Source: Hypomyces perniciosus
Lineage: Eukaryota; Ascomycota; Sordariomycetes; Hypocreales; Hypocreaceae
DNA length: 64,000 nt
Direction: 5' to 3'
Assembly: GCA_008477525.1 (NCBI GenBank)
Contig: SPDT01000001.1
Location: 1,674,001-1,738,000 of the forward strand
In this document: piece by piece, positions 10,523-20,846 of the stretch
Position numbering within the stretch: position 1 is the stretch's first letter
Layout: each line of letters starts with the position of its first letter
Notes under the pieces: generated by a model
Databases searched by the model: none
Told to the model about the DNA's origin: nothing
What the model saw: only the letters and a program-made list of their open reading frames with translations
Made by a program: the position numbers and the translations under genes

Positions 10523-12355
10523 TCAAGGAAGCAATCTCTTTGGCGTACGAGGATAATAGCTCGTCAAGTGTACGCTAGGAAGGTTCAGATACCAAGCGAC
10601 CACTCGGTCAAGACCAATGCCACCTCCTCCATGTGGCGGAACGCCTGCGCTCTCAAAGATCTGGACATATTCCTTGATGCCTGGGCTCTCTGGGTCGACG
10701 CCCTTCTTGCGCAACCGAGCCTTCAGCTCCTCAGGATCGTGAATACGCTGGCCACCGGACAGGATCTCTTGTCCTCTCATCATGAAATCATATGCGTTCG
10801 TCACCTTGGGGTTCTCAGGGTCCTCCCTGGCGTAGAATGGCCGGGCCTCCTCAGGGAACTTGTCGAGCACATAGAAGTCGGTGTTGAACTTCTTACGAAT
10901 GAGGGCTCCCAGTGCCTTCTCTTGCGGCGTCGACATGTCTTCATGATCGGAAACGTTGCGAAATTCCTCTGGGCCCTCAGCCCGGAGAAGAGCTTGACCC
11001 TCGGCGAAGGTGAGTCGGACTTCATTGCCTGGCCCAGGGACGAGGAACTCTTCTGACGGGTAAACAGTCCGGATGAGCTCGATCTGTTCGGCGCATCGCT
11101 CCTTGAGACCACGGAAAATGTGGAGAAGAACACCCTCGATCATGTCACGGACCTCGTGGTAGTGCTCCTCAATTTCCATTTCCAGATCAAGACCGGTAAA
11201 CTGCATGTCAAAGTCAGCATGTCTCATTACCACCGAAAAAAAATGAGCGGCGATTTTTACCTCGGTCATGTGTCTAGGGGTGTTGGAGTTCTCGGCACGG
11301 AAGACTGGACCAATGCAGTAGACGCGCTTCCTGCCACCGGCAATTTCAATCTGCTTGTAGAATTGTGGTGACTGGGCGAGGTAAGCCTGCTTATCAAAGT
11401 AGGTCATTCCGAAGACGTTGGCGCCACCCTCAGACGCGGCAGCAATCAAGCAAGGAGCCTCGAATTGATTGAAGCCCTTGGAATCGAGATAATCGGCAAA
11501 TAGCTTGCGAACCGCCACACGCACATCAGCAATAGCCTGCTGAACAGGAGCACGCTTGTGCATGACGGGGTTGTTGAGATGGGTGGCCATGCTGGCGCTC
11601 GGAACGGCGTCAAGAGTCGTTGCCTCGACTGCCTGTCTCGCTTGCTCGACGGAGACATCCTCTCCAGCATCTTCATCGTCAAAGTTGGCAACTGGCCTGC
11701 TGGCGACAGCGAGGCCCATACCCAGAACCTCTGGGCCCGGGGCAATCAAGTAGCACTTGGTGATGTGCAGCTCGTAGTTGGACACGCGCACACTCTTGAC
11801 TGGGTCGAGAGGCTTCTGGATCTTTCCCTCCACGAGAACGTAGCTTTCGAGATTGATACCACTGATCCACTTGACCATCTGTCGGCTAACGGGCTGGCCA
11901 TCCGGGCTGGCCGCCACGACTCCCTGGATCGCCCAATTCCTCTCCTCTCGGAGCTCGACAAAGGCCATCTTGGCGCCCTGCATTCTTGAGTTTTGGATCC
12001 ATGCTCGCAGCTTGATAGTCTTATCAAGGTGCTCGTCGTTGATATCTTTCAAGCTGACTCGCTCGGCTTCGACTTTGGTCTGCGACGTCACGTTGCCATA
12101 GTTGTCCTTGGCCAGATCTTCGGTGTTGCCAGCAGCAGCCTTGGCGGCAGCTTGGGCGGCCTGGTGCTCAGCAGCGCGACGGGCCTTTTCGGCCTCCTTC
12201 TTCGCCTTTGCCTCGGCCTTTTTCAAGGCCTTCTTGGAAGGACCAGCATCACCTCCCTCGCCAGCCTCGCCGCCAGCCGCGGGAGGGTTTTCCGCAGGCT
12301 TCTCGGCCGGAGGGTTTGGCTGTGATGGAGGGGTTGTCGTCGGATTGTCAGCCAT
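10523..12355 (-). CDS. DPS1: Cytosolic aspartyl-tRNA synthetase
   Basis: This class II synthetase charges tRNA-Asp in the cytosol. There are two exons, 12355-11261 and 11200-10523, giving 590 residues. The N-terminal 80 residues are a Lys/Ala-rich extension typical of eukaryotic AspRS, followed by an OB-fold anticodon-binding domain (about 110-230) and the catalytic core. Motif 2 is visible around FRAENSNTPRHMTE and motif 3 around GGGGIGLDRVV. The 60-nt intron (11201-11260, GTAAAA...CAG) contains no stop and keeps frame, so an unspliced read also looks open. It is called an intron because removing it restores the family's MTE-FTGLDLEME continuity. It ends in the usual Pro-rich RTPKRLLP tail. 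Confidence 0.95.
   Translation of the reverse strand: MADNPTTTPPSQPNPPAEKPAENPPAAGGEAGEGGDAGPSKKALKKAEAKAKKEAEKARRAAEHQAAQAAAKAAAGNTEDLAKDNYGNVTSQTKVEAERVSLKDINDEHLDKTIKLRAWIQNSRMQGAKMAFVELREERNWAIQGVVAASPDGQPVSRQMVKWISGINLESYVLVEGKIQKPLDPVKSVRVSNYELHITKCYLIAPGPEVLGMGLAVASRPVANFDDEDAGEDVSVEQARQAVEATTLDAVPSASMATHLNNPVMHKRAPVQQAIADVRVAVRKLFADYLDSKGFNQFEAPCLIAAASEGGANVFGMTYFDKQAYLAQSPQFYKQIEIAGGRKRVYCIGPVFRAENSNTPRHMTEVKIAAHFFSVVMRHADFDMQFTGLDLEMEIEEHYHEVRDMIEGVLLHIFRGLKERCAEQIELIRTVYPSEEFLVPGPGNEVRLTFAEGQALLRAEGPEEFRNVSDHEDMSTPQEKALGALIRKKFNTDFYVLDKFPEEARPFYAREDPENPKVTNAYDFMMRGQEILSGGQRIHDPEELKARLRKKGVDPESPGIKEYVQIFESAGVPPHGGGGIGLDRVVAWYLNLPSVHLTSYYPRTPKRLLP
11201..11260 (-). other. In-frame 60-nt intron of AspRS
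   Basis: It has a GTAAAA donor, a TGCTGAC branch point and a CAG acceptor. The length is a multiple of three with no stop codon, so retention would add 20 residues inside the catalytic domain next to motif 2. Confidence 0.85.
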
Positions 12356-13566
12356 GGCGGGGTTGAGTTGACGGCTCGTGGTGTCTTTGCTGCTTCTTTA
12401 GGGGGTCGGAGGTATCTGTTGAAATAAATCGACTTTGTCAGATTCAATGATAGAACCTACTCAAGGGGAACGAACGCACCAGCAGCCGTATTAATAACGA
12501 GGGGAGAAGCCGGCAATGACTCTTTGGTGAGGCTGTGACTCGAATATTCCAGGTTGTGAGTTGAGAGACTTCCTCCCCAAACCCCACCTTGAAAAAATCA
12601 ACCCCACCTTGAAGCCTTTGGCTGTTTTTCGGTACGTAACGGCTATGCTCTCACCGATGATGAGGGATAGGAACCGGAGAGATCTAATATCTACCACATT
12701 ATTTTCTCTATTGCTTCATTTCTCTTTATTTACTAGTACTAAATACAGTTACATAAAAGCCAATGATCGGCCCTCCCAGGAGAATCACCAGGCGCTCCAG
12801 GAGGATAGCATCCTCGAGACCGATTTACCCGAGCACAAGCTCATCTCGTCGAAGATCACTAGCGACTGGTTTCCATTACACACAGACGCCTGTGGTGAGA
12901 AATTGGAAAAGCAGAGTTTTGGTAGATCACTCAGATATTGTCCATCGTTGCGGGTACGGATGGAGGGAATCGGACTTTGTGAAGAGCAAGGCAGGCGACA
13001 TGTTGTTGAAGTGAGAGGATATACGGAGTACAGAAGATAATGATAATGGTAATGTTTTCACGGATTGATTGTGAATGTTAACAAAGTACTCCATGCCTAA
13101 GTCTAATAGGTAGATACACAAAAGGCAACATTGGTAGTCACATTTTCGCTGACCAATTGGGATCGCCAGATCAGACAAATTTCCCTTCTCCACATTATTT
13201 CAGACCCCTGACCGCTAGGCCATGGCACTATTCAAGAGTACAAAACATCCATCAGTCCACAATCATGTGATAGAGCTCCTTTCATCCCTCGCAATCATGC
13301 CATGATCAGGAGGTGGAGTTATTCGCAAGTTGATCTATACTTCTACATTGCCCGGTATTCCATATTGCCGCCAGCATACATATAACGGCTCACGCAGCAC
13401 GCATAGACGACGTCACGATCACTCGCTCTCTCCTTTCACGTGCTTATTCGTTCTCGGGAACAAGGCCGCCGTATTCGTATTCTGCTCCCTGAACGGTGTA
13501 CGGAGTAACTATTGAAACCATTCGTCGCGAACCATTCCAACTCTCCCCCCAATTCCGACTCTCTCA
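12356..13566. other. Divergent promoter region AspRS / ERG1
   Basis: This 1.2-kb region lies between the divergent AspRS and squalene epoxidase genes. It contains a basic 83-residue open frame (12763-13014, +) with no recognised similarity, and dispersed motif copies at 13022 and 13499. No supported gene is seen. Confidence 0.6.
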
Positions 13567-15066
13567 ATGTCAGAAACAATGACTTCGTCTACGACTACCG
13601 CACGCGAACGGCGCGAAATATACCACGAGGCCGATGTTGTCGTTGTCGGCGCAGGCATCTTTGGCTGCGCCGCTGCCTATGCGCTCGCCAACCAAGGACG
13701 CTCCGTCTTGCTTCTCGAGCGCTGGATGCATGAACCTGACCGCATTGTCGGCGAGCTCTTACAGCCAGGCGGTCTTGCCGCGCTCAAGAAGCTGGGGCTG
13801 GGCCATTGTGTTGAGGATATCGACTCAATCCCATGCTACGGCTACAACGTCATCTACCACGGAGAGCCGTCTGTGATTCCCTACCCGGGCCTTGACGAAA
13901 ATGGCGAGGTACCACATCAATGGGGGGGTAGAGGGACTGGAGGAAAGAAGCAAGTGGGGAGAGGGTTTCATCATGGCAGATTTATCATGCAACTACGGCG
14001 GGCATGCTTGGGCCATGAGAACATCACCGTGGTGGAAACAGAGGTACTCAAAACATTACGAGGGGAGCACACAGATCAAATCCTTGGCGTGGAATCACGG
14101 ACAACAGTCAATAAAGAAACGGGAGAGAAGAAAAACGATTACTTCTTTGGAAAATTAACAATTGTCGCCGACGGCTACGACTCCAAGTTCCGGAAACAGG
14201 TTCTCGACACAAAACCCATCATGAAGAGCAAGTTTTATGCTCTGGAGCTCATCGACACCAAGCTCCCCGAACCAAATCATGGCCACGTCATCATTGGCAA
14301 CGCTTTCCCTATCCTATTATACCAGATCGGCACACACGAGACTCGAGCGCTGTTTGATGTGCCTCAGGGCATCCCTGAAGCCTCGGCCGCTGCAGGAGGT
14401 GTCCGTGGCTATATCAAGAACTACGCCATCCCAGCGCTGCCCGAATCTGTCCGTCCAGCCGCCGAGCGCGCTCTTGAAGATGGCAAAATCCCACGCAGCA
14501 TGCCCAACAGCTGGCTCCCCGCCACGCCGCAAACACCCAACGGCCTTATCCTCCTCGGCGACGCCCTCAACATGCGACATCCGCTCACAGGCGGTGGTAT
14601 GACGGTCGCTTTCAACGATGCTGTGCTACTCGCCGAACTACTCCACCCAGACCGCGTCCCCAGTCTCGAAAACAACGACGCCATCCGCAACGCTATGCAC
14701 AAGCTCTACTGGCGCCGCAAGAACTTCACCAGCATCATCAACACCCTCGCACAGGCCCTCTACTCTCTCTTCGCCGCAAACGACCGCCAGTTGCGCGCCC
14801 TTCAGATGGGCTGCTTCGAGTACTTCCGCCGTGGAATGACCGACGGGCCTGCCGGGCTTCTCGGCGGCATTATTCAACGACCTCTTGTTCTCGCCTATCA
14901 CTTCTTTTCCGTCGCCTTCGTGGCTATCTGGATGAACGCCTGTGCTGTCATCGGTGGACCCTTGGGGCTCTGGAAGGTCCCGCTTGCGATCCTGGACTCT
15001 ATCCTCATCCTATGGAAGGCATGTGTTGTCTTCTTACCGGTCATTTGGCGGGAAGGCTTCCAGTAA
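13567..15066 (+). CDS. ERG1: Squalene epoxidase (squalene monooxygenase)
   Basis: The single-exon protein has 499 residues. It uses FAD, NADPH-supplied electrons and O2 to form 2,3-oxidosqualene, the committed oxygen-requiring step of ergosterol synthesis, at the ER or lipid-droplet membrane. An N-terminal Rossmann motif VVGAGIFGCA binds FAD, followed by GELLQPGG. The second FAD motif, LLGDALNMRHPLTGGGMTVA, lies near residues 328-347. The C-terminus holds hydrophobic helices expected for membrane attachment. This protein is the target of allylamine antifungals. The ATG at 13567 precedes a 20-residue Ser/Thr-rich leader; a second in-frame Met four codons on is possible. It converges on ALG5, with about 420 bp between the stops. 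Confidence 0.97.
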   Translation: MSETMTSSTTTARERREIYHEADVVVVGAGIFGCAAAYALANQGRSVLLLERWMHEPDRIVGELLQPGGLAALKKLGLGHCVEDIDSIPCYGYNVIYHGEPSVIPYPGLDENGEVPHQWGGRGTGGKKQVGRGFHHGRFIMQLRRACLGHENITVVETEVLKTLRGEHTDQILGVESRTTVNKETGEKKNDYFFGKLTIVADGYDSKFRKQVLDTKPIMKSKFYALELIDTKLPEPNHGHVIIGNAFPILLYQIGTHETRALFDVPQGIPEASAAAGGVRGYIKNYAIPALPESVRPAAERALEDGKIPRSMPNSWLPATPQTPNGLILLGDALNMRHPLTGGGMTVAFNDAVLLAELLHPDRVPSLENNDAIRNAMHKLYWRRKNFTSIINTLAQALYSLFAANDRQLRALQMGCFEYFRRGMTDGPAGLLGGIIQRPLVLAYHFFSVAFVAIWMNACAVIGGPLGLWKVPLAILDSILILWKACVVFLPVIWREGFQ

Positions 15067-15489
15067 TAAAGTCCACCCCGTCTTTGGTCGCTCTGATTTT
15101 TTTGTAGGATGGAAATGGTGGATTTTTTTTGGCAAGGTGAGGCGTTGAATGAGAGACACGCACTTGATATGAGGGAGTTGGTGTACTGGGTTGTTATGAT
15201 CGTGCCACTGGGTGGACATAATCATTACATGACGAAAGAAGAAAAAACACAGCGTTCTGGATAGACATATGGATTCTCGGCTGTTACTAGAGTAGATGAT
15301 TAATCATAATACGTTTTCAAACAAAGCCACACGATGTGAATGAGTCAGTTCCGGATTTTTGTTTCCGTTGTATATGTACATATGCATTTTTTGTTGCATC
15401 TTGGTGGACCATACGAAGTCCAATATGTATCAGCAAAGTATCATCTCGCTCCTCCATGGCGAGCTCAGTTCAACCATACATGTCCTCCT
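15067..15489. other. 3' intergenic between convergent ERG1 and ALG5
   Basis: Shared 3' flank of two convergent genes. No gene or clear structured element was seen. Confidence 0.6.
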
Positions 15490-16873
15490 TCAAGTCAAGC
15501 GTCTTCTGTAAACGCCCATCATCCAACTCGCCCTCAAGACAGCCAGTCCGATGGCCATTTTGATACTGTCCTTGATGACGTTGAGTTTGCTGCCGCCAAC
15601 TTCGTGCCACTCTACAGGCACCTCGGCGACCTTGATGCCAGGACTAGTGCCAATAACACTGCCGTCGCTGCCCAGGACAGGTGTTGCGGGAGCCGACTCG
15701 GCCAGCATGAGCATCTCGATATCGAAGATCCAGCCCTCGGTGTGCATGTAAGGCACAATATGGGGGAGGGCTGCACGCGTGAAGAGCTTGAAGCCGCATT
15801 GAGTGTCGCGGATGCGTGATGTAGCGGGCGGAGTTAAGATGGTGAGGACAAGGTGAAAGGAGCGCATGAGGAAGTTTCGCAAGGCAGAGCGCTGTTGAGT
15901 TGAGAGCAAATGCTGTCAGCAAGGATTTTCTATAGAGATTGTGCATGGGAAGGATCAGGGGTTGGTTACCTTGACTACTGCCTCGCTGCCGACCAGATGA
16001 GCACGACTACCAATGGCGACTCCTCGACGGGAGCCATCGACAACTTCCTCAACGCTCTCAATCAATTTTCCCACGTCACTGAACCGCGAAGCCCCATCCG
16101 CGTCAGCAAACAAGGCATATTCACCTCTCACATGTCGCATGCCATGGGTAACACCTCCGCCCTTGCCTCGATTCTTAGTTAGAGATACAAGCCTCAAGAT
16201 ATCATGCAGGCCATTCTTCCGTGCAAAGTCAAGAGCGACATCCACCGTCTTATCCCGACTACCGTCATTGATAATCAGAATCTCATAGCCACTCAGCTCT
16301 TTATTGGAAGCACCAGGCGAGTGCCGCTTCTTAGTCGGGCCAAGAGGGGTCTTAACATTCTTGGATCGTCCAAAGTGCTCATCAAGATATTCCACCGCCT
16401 CTTCGAGAGTGGGAAGTATGCGCTCTTCCTCGTTATATGCAGGGAAGACGACACTGAGGAGTAGCTCGGCGGGTTCGATGGCGCCAACGTCCGGCGTAGG
16501 GAATGCCTCGTCAGGACGGACGCGCTGCTCACTAAGACGACGTTCGGCAAACCAGCGATCGTACCAGCAGGGGAGTTGAAGCGGGGTGGTTCTGCCGGAA
16601 GGACTGCTGGTGATGTATGTCTTTTCAGAGGGTTGGGCGGGTCGAGGTTTGGGAGCGACGAGGTGGAGGAGGGTGAAGAGCTGCGATGATGATGACGAAG
16701 AGGTCAGCGCAACCTTTTCCGGAAGCAATTAGACAGAAACTTCAGTCGCTTACACTGACAAGCCCCAGCAGGACCAATGCGACAAAGAGACCGAGAAGAA
16801 TATGGACTGGGGTTGCCTTGATCCACGCCCAGAGCGGCGCTGGAAGCTCCAGTAGCGTTGCTGCGGCACCCAT
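15490..16873 (-). CDS. ALG5: Dolichyl-phosphate beta-glucosyltransferase
   Basis: Three exons (16873-16754, 16713-15970, 15891-15490) give 421 residues. The enzyme transfers glucose from UDP-glucose to dolichyl phosphate at the ER membrane. The Dol-P-Glc product feeds the last three glucosylations of the N-glycan precursor. The N-terminal exon encodes one membrane-anchor helix (about 20-40). The GT2 family core follows, with SVVFPAYNEEERI, IINDGSRDKT, GKGGGVTHGM and the metal-binding FADADGA. The C-terminus ends KMAIGLAVLRASWMMGVYRRR, typical of Alg5. The two introns are 40 nt (GTAAGC...AAG) and 78 nt (GTAACC...CAG) and are phase 0. The 40-nt first intron is very short, so its exact borders are the least sure part. 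Confidence 0.93.
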
Positions 16874-18466
16874 CTCGTTGGTGGCTTTGGAATCTGCAGC
16901 GGCAGAAACCAAGTTCGATCAGAGGACGCACATGTGCAGTGAAAGGGGAGAAAACAGAAATTTGGAAAAAAATTGGCAATTGAAGGGCAAAGAAGTGGAA
17001 AACGAAGAAGAATAAGTGTGTGTGTGCCAGATGGGTGACACTGGCATTGATGACGATGATGACTGTCCTTTACGAAATGCAAGGCCACGAAGTGACATGC
17101 GCTTTACCTTCAGGGTCCTGGCAAGGCTGACCAATAGACGGTAGCGTAACTGCCGAGCAGCGCCACTGGCGTGGGGCGGATTTCTGCCGGGCTGTGGATA
17201 TGTCGTGGCTTAAGCCACATGTGGCTGATGCAATGATGGCACAGGCGCTGCGAAGTACATAGTTACCTTGCTCCATTAAAGGAACTAAACTTGGTGAGAG
17301 ATCAACCGAGGAACAAACAAATTGCTTTAAATTCTCCTTCGCACATGACGACTATAATAGTTCCTTCGCTGTGCTTCGTCCCTTTCTGCATGCGTTTGAA
17401 TTCGGTCTTTTGCCATTTTGGATATCTGGAAAAACTGGTTTAAAGGGTGAATAGTGGGGTCGAAGGTCTGCTCAATAACCCTCTTGTCGCGAGTGCTAAC
17501 AGGATACGGCTTGCTCGCAAGTCGTCGTGATGCAAGGAGACGCCAACATGTGCGAGGAGAGGATCGACCAACTTCGCGCTGGAATGGGAAAGTTGGAAGA
17601 GGAGATAAACGTATTGAGATCGGATTATCGTGCAATGGCGAAACAAAACGAGAGTCTGAGAATGCTGGTTCAGATAGCTTACGATAAGATACGAGAACTA
17701 CAGATCATTATGGGAATGAGGAAGCAGTTTTTGAGTGCTTCGAGAACGTTGATATACTTGCTGAAGACTGTGAGGACACAGTCATTTTTGTGGGGGGCAA
17801 TTAGCACAGACGTGCCTGGCAGCAGCGTGAGCTGTTGCCACTCTGTGGTCGATGACAACAAACGATGTAGCTTTTCGCAGCCCTGACACTTGGCTAGTTT
17901 TTTCATCTCACCTGTTTCGCTGTTTTGACTCACGTCTTTCGATCGCACCGCGATAAAATCACATCAAGTAAACGCGCAAGTGGCTTCGCACATTACATTC
18001 TTCTGATGCCGCCTTATCTGTGATGTGATAGCGAAGAGTTATCAATAAATCAATAAATCCTCAGAAATGAAGAAGACATTCCAAGTTTTAGATAATGCCG
18101 ATGAAAACTCATCGTATCAATACAACGCCAATGTAACAAAGGCCCAGGTGGGCAATCCTCAACACCCATTTCTATATCTCAAAAGGTCATTCAGTCGTCA
18201 TAAGGGAGTGGCCATATCCTACTAGATGGAGAGAAACCGCGGTAGTAGGCTTTCATGCTCCCACAAATCCCAGTCCAGTCCGTGTCATACCGTGTGCCTG
18301 CGCGGTCTAGAAACATTCGAAACGCCAGAAAATCTGTGTTTTTTGACTTGCAGTCTGATAAAAGAAAAGAAAAACTGATGGTGGGGTCCATATGTCCACG
18401 GTGATCTTCAACAAAAGGAAAGATTTATACTCAAGTGAGAATACAACGGAAGAGGGAATAATGCCG
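16874..18466. other. Intergenic, possible small ORF
   Basis: The region has the ALG5 promoter on the left, with TG and GAT microsatellites near 17015 and 17055, then one weak small ORF (annotated separately). No RNA gene was recognised. Confidence 0.55.
17530..17886 (+). CDS. Possible small coiled-coil protein
   Basis: An open frame of 118 residues starts at the ATG at 17530. Residues about 9-60 form a heptad-like, Leu-rich helix (RIDQLRAGMGKLEEEINVL and onward) resembling a leucine zipper, but no adjoining basic region is visible. The second half is unremarkable and may be non-coding read-through. It is not recognised as a known family. It could be a small real gene, the last exon of a larger gene, or a relic of a bZIP-like gene. 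Confidence 0.3.
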   Translation: MQGDANMCEERIDQLRAGMGKLEEEINVLRSDYRAMAKQNESLRMLVQIAYDKIRELQIIMGMRKQFLSASRTLIYLLKTVRTQSFLWGAISTDVPGSSVSCCHSVVDDNKRCSFSQP

Positions 18467-19790
18467 TCAAACGGTGACGACTGGTATCTTGGAGCTTGCC
18501 CAGCGGTCCTTCTTTATCAGCCTACCCCCACTTTTGGAGAACCTCTTCGATTTGCTGCTCTTTCGGGGCTCAGGCTCGGGCACTGAGTCCTCCTCTGGGA
18601 AGACATTGATCACAAACTGCTCCTGAGCATTGTGAGCAGTTGGATGAGGAGCAACGCTTTGAGTTGTGTAAGAAGCTGCAGGGGCCGGAGTCTCCACATT
18701 CGATTCGATGCGCTCTAACTCTGAAAACCGGGTTGTCTTGGGCACCTTTCGGTCCTTGGGCCTACCGGCGGCAATAGTGCGCACCTGGCCTACCGACTCG
18801 ACAGTGTCCACGTCCTGGCTGGGGAGTGGCACCCCGCTCACGATGTTCTCAGGTTGGGCCGCTGGGGCGCTGGTGGGTGTAGCTACTTGGCTGGAGAGAG
18901 AACCATTTGAGTTCTGGCGTGAGCTCATTCCGCTTCCTGTCGAAGAGTTCTTCAGTATCGAGACTGGCGCGTTGGCAATGGGTGCAATTGAGCCGAAGCC
19001 CCTGGTGGATGGTGGCGGACGAGGGTCTCTCATGGGATTCGTCAGGCCTGCTCCCTTGGCCGAATTCGCCATGGCAATTCGCTCGATTGATGAATCCGAA
19101 GTTCGTCGATGATTAGGATGTAGGCGATGCGCCACCTCCGCCGGTAAGGGTCTCGCAGGTGTGCGTGCGGGTCTCATCTCAAGATCATCTTGGGAACTGG
19201 TAGAGTCGCTGGAGCTGCTCGACTCTCCTAGATACAGAGTTAGCCCCGAACCGTGAGTGCTGGTTGTTTAGACATGACTGAGCCATTGACAGACCTTGGG
19301 AAGAAGTTGGGCTGATTCGCGGTGACTCATAGCTTGACGCTGTGCTGACCCCCTTGCCCTTTGGTATGGTCGCGAACTGCTGAATGGGCATATCTGGAAC
19401 AGGGTACATGGCTTCCCGGCCGTAGTTTGCTGAATACGGAGACATGCCAGTGTAGCTGGATGGTCGAGACATGGCGACCCTAGGGTTGGCGTTGATATCG
19501 GTCGGGTAGGAAACGTGGGACAGGCTGCTGCCGACACGAGGGGCACCAGGCATGTTCATGTGGTGACCGGATGCAGCCATGGCACTCCTCCTGCGGTTTT
19601 GCTCGACGATTCTAGCTCGATCCGCATCTCTCCAGCTCGGTGGTGCGCTTGCAATGGCATCCGCGGCCGCATGGGTAGGAACATGTCTGTATGGGGGCTT
19701 CACCTCCTCTTTCTTCTGCTGCTCTACCAGCTTTGCGTTGTGCTCTTTGGCTTGTTGCCGACTCTTCCTGACGCGCGAAAAGATGGACAT
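18467..19790 (-). CDS. Hypothetical disordered fungal protein
   Basis: Two exons, 19790-19295 and 19227-18467, give 418 residues. The 67-nt intron has a GTCTGT donor, a perfect GCTAAC branch point and a TAG acceptor, and joining it restores one frame through a Ser-rich stretch (GESSSSSDSTSSQDDLE). The N-terminus is basic (MSIFSRVRKSRQQAKEHNAK). The middle is rich in Ser, Pro, Met and Tyr, and the C-terminus is Lys/Ser-rich (RKSSKSKRFSK...LIKKDRWASSKIP). No folded domain is recognised and disorder is expected throughout. Abundant Ser/Pro suggests phosphorylation. The pattern is that of widely conserved but uncharacterised filamentous-fungal proteins, which is inference. A frameshift was considered for the two frames, but the intron explains them. 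Confidence 0.75.
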
Positions 19791-20795
19791 TTGCGTGGAC
19801 TTTTTGGGGGGGTTTTTTTAATGCGAAGCGATGGTCCTAGTGTGGTTGGAGGACGGTCCCCAGATGATGCCGAACCGTACCTACTAGTTGCAGGTAGTGG
19901 TTGTTTGGTCAAAGACACCGCCTTTATCCTCGGTATGCCTCACAGAATTCAAGGTTGCAGCCCAGGATATAAGAAATTGCCGTCACACTGGACTTGGAAA
20001 CGAGGATAAAAACAAACAGGGCGTTGTGTCAGGCAGCAAGTGACAGAAAAAAGACGCTGGGTAGAAAAAGCAAGTGTACGTTGTAGTACACTTGAATAGG
20101 TGAGGCAGCACTGTGGCGGCTTTTGATATCGCCGTGTCGCTTATAAGTGTCTGGGACAGTTGGATAAGCGGCTTAGACAGCTGGGCGGATTATAAGTGAG
20201 TGGACCAGATGCGAGGGATGGGGCAGCGGGCTTCTCGGCGGATCTCCAGTGAAACACGGCCGAGAAATGTCTAGACACAGCCCTCCGGAGTTGTTTCCAA
20301 CAGTTGTGTGTACCCTGCCTGGTTGGAATGCCGGAAGAAAAGAAGCTCTTTCTCTGGGGACAAGAGGGAGATGGGGGAGGAAGAAAAGGAAGAGGTTCCA
20401 GCCTTAACAGAGCCCGTTGGCAATGGGGATGCGGCAAAAAAGCAAGAGGGGAACCTGGCCGTTGAAATACGAATGTAGCTAATAATCAAGGGCCAACAGT
20501 GAGCTGAGCGAAGCGAGCGATGGAGGCCTTGGAGGCCTTGGAAGTCTGGCGCTGGACGTGGGTGGCGTATGAGGACAGCAACAGGGCGGAGTGAGCGGCT
20601 GACACAAGGTTGTTAGCTTTAGGTACGAGTAGACGGTGGGCTGCGGGATGCGGAAAGCCGGACGCTGGAAGAAGTATATCCGTTTCCTAGCTGCACACGT
20701 GGTGGCGGGAGGTTAATATAAGATGAAAAGTGTAGTACGAAGTACAATGGTTCCTTTGTTCTTTGTTTCAGGCGATGGTGATGGTGTTGAGGTTG

Positions 20796-20800
<5 letters not shown>

Positions 20801-20843
<43 letters not shown>
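20801..20843. repeat. (AG)n dinucleotide repeat
   Basis: About 21 tandem AG units lie in non-coding DNA. Confidence 0.9.

Positions 20844-20846
<3 letters not shown>

Noticed and set aside
12561..13040. 159-residue frame between AspRS and ERG1
   Set aside because: It lies in a divergent promoter, starts in leader sequence and has no recognised similarity.
18467..19790. Apparent frameshift between two long minus-strand frames
   Set aside because: A 67-nt intron with GCTAAC branch point joins them in frame.
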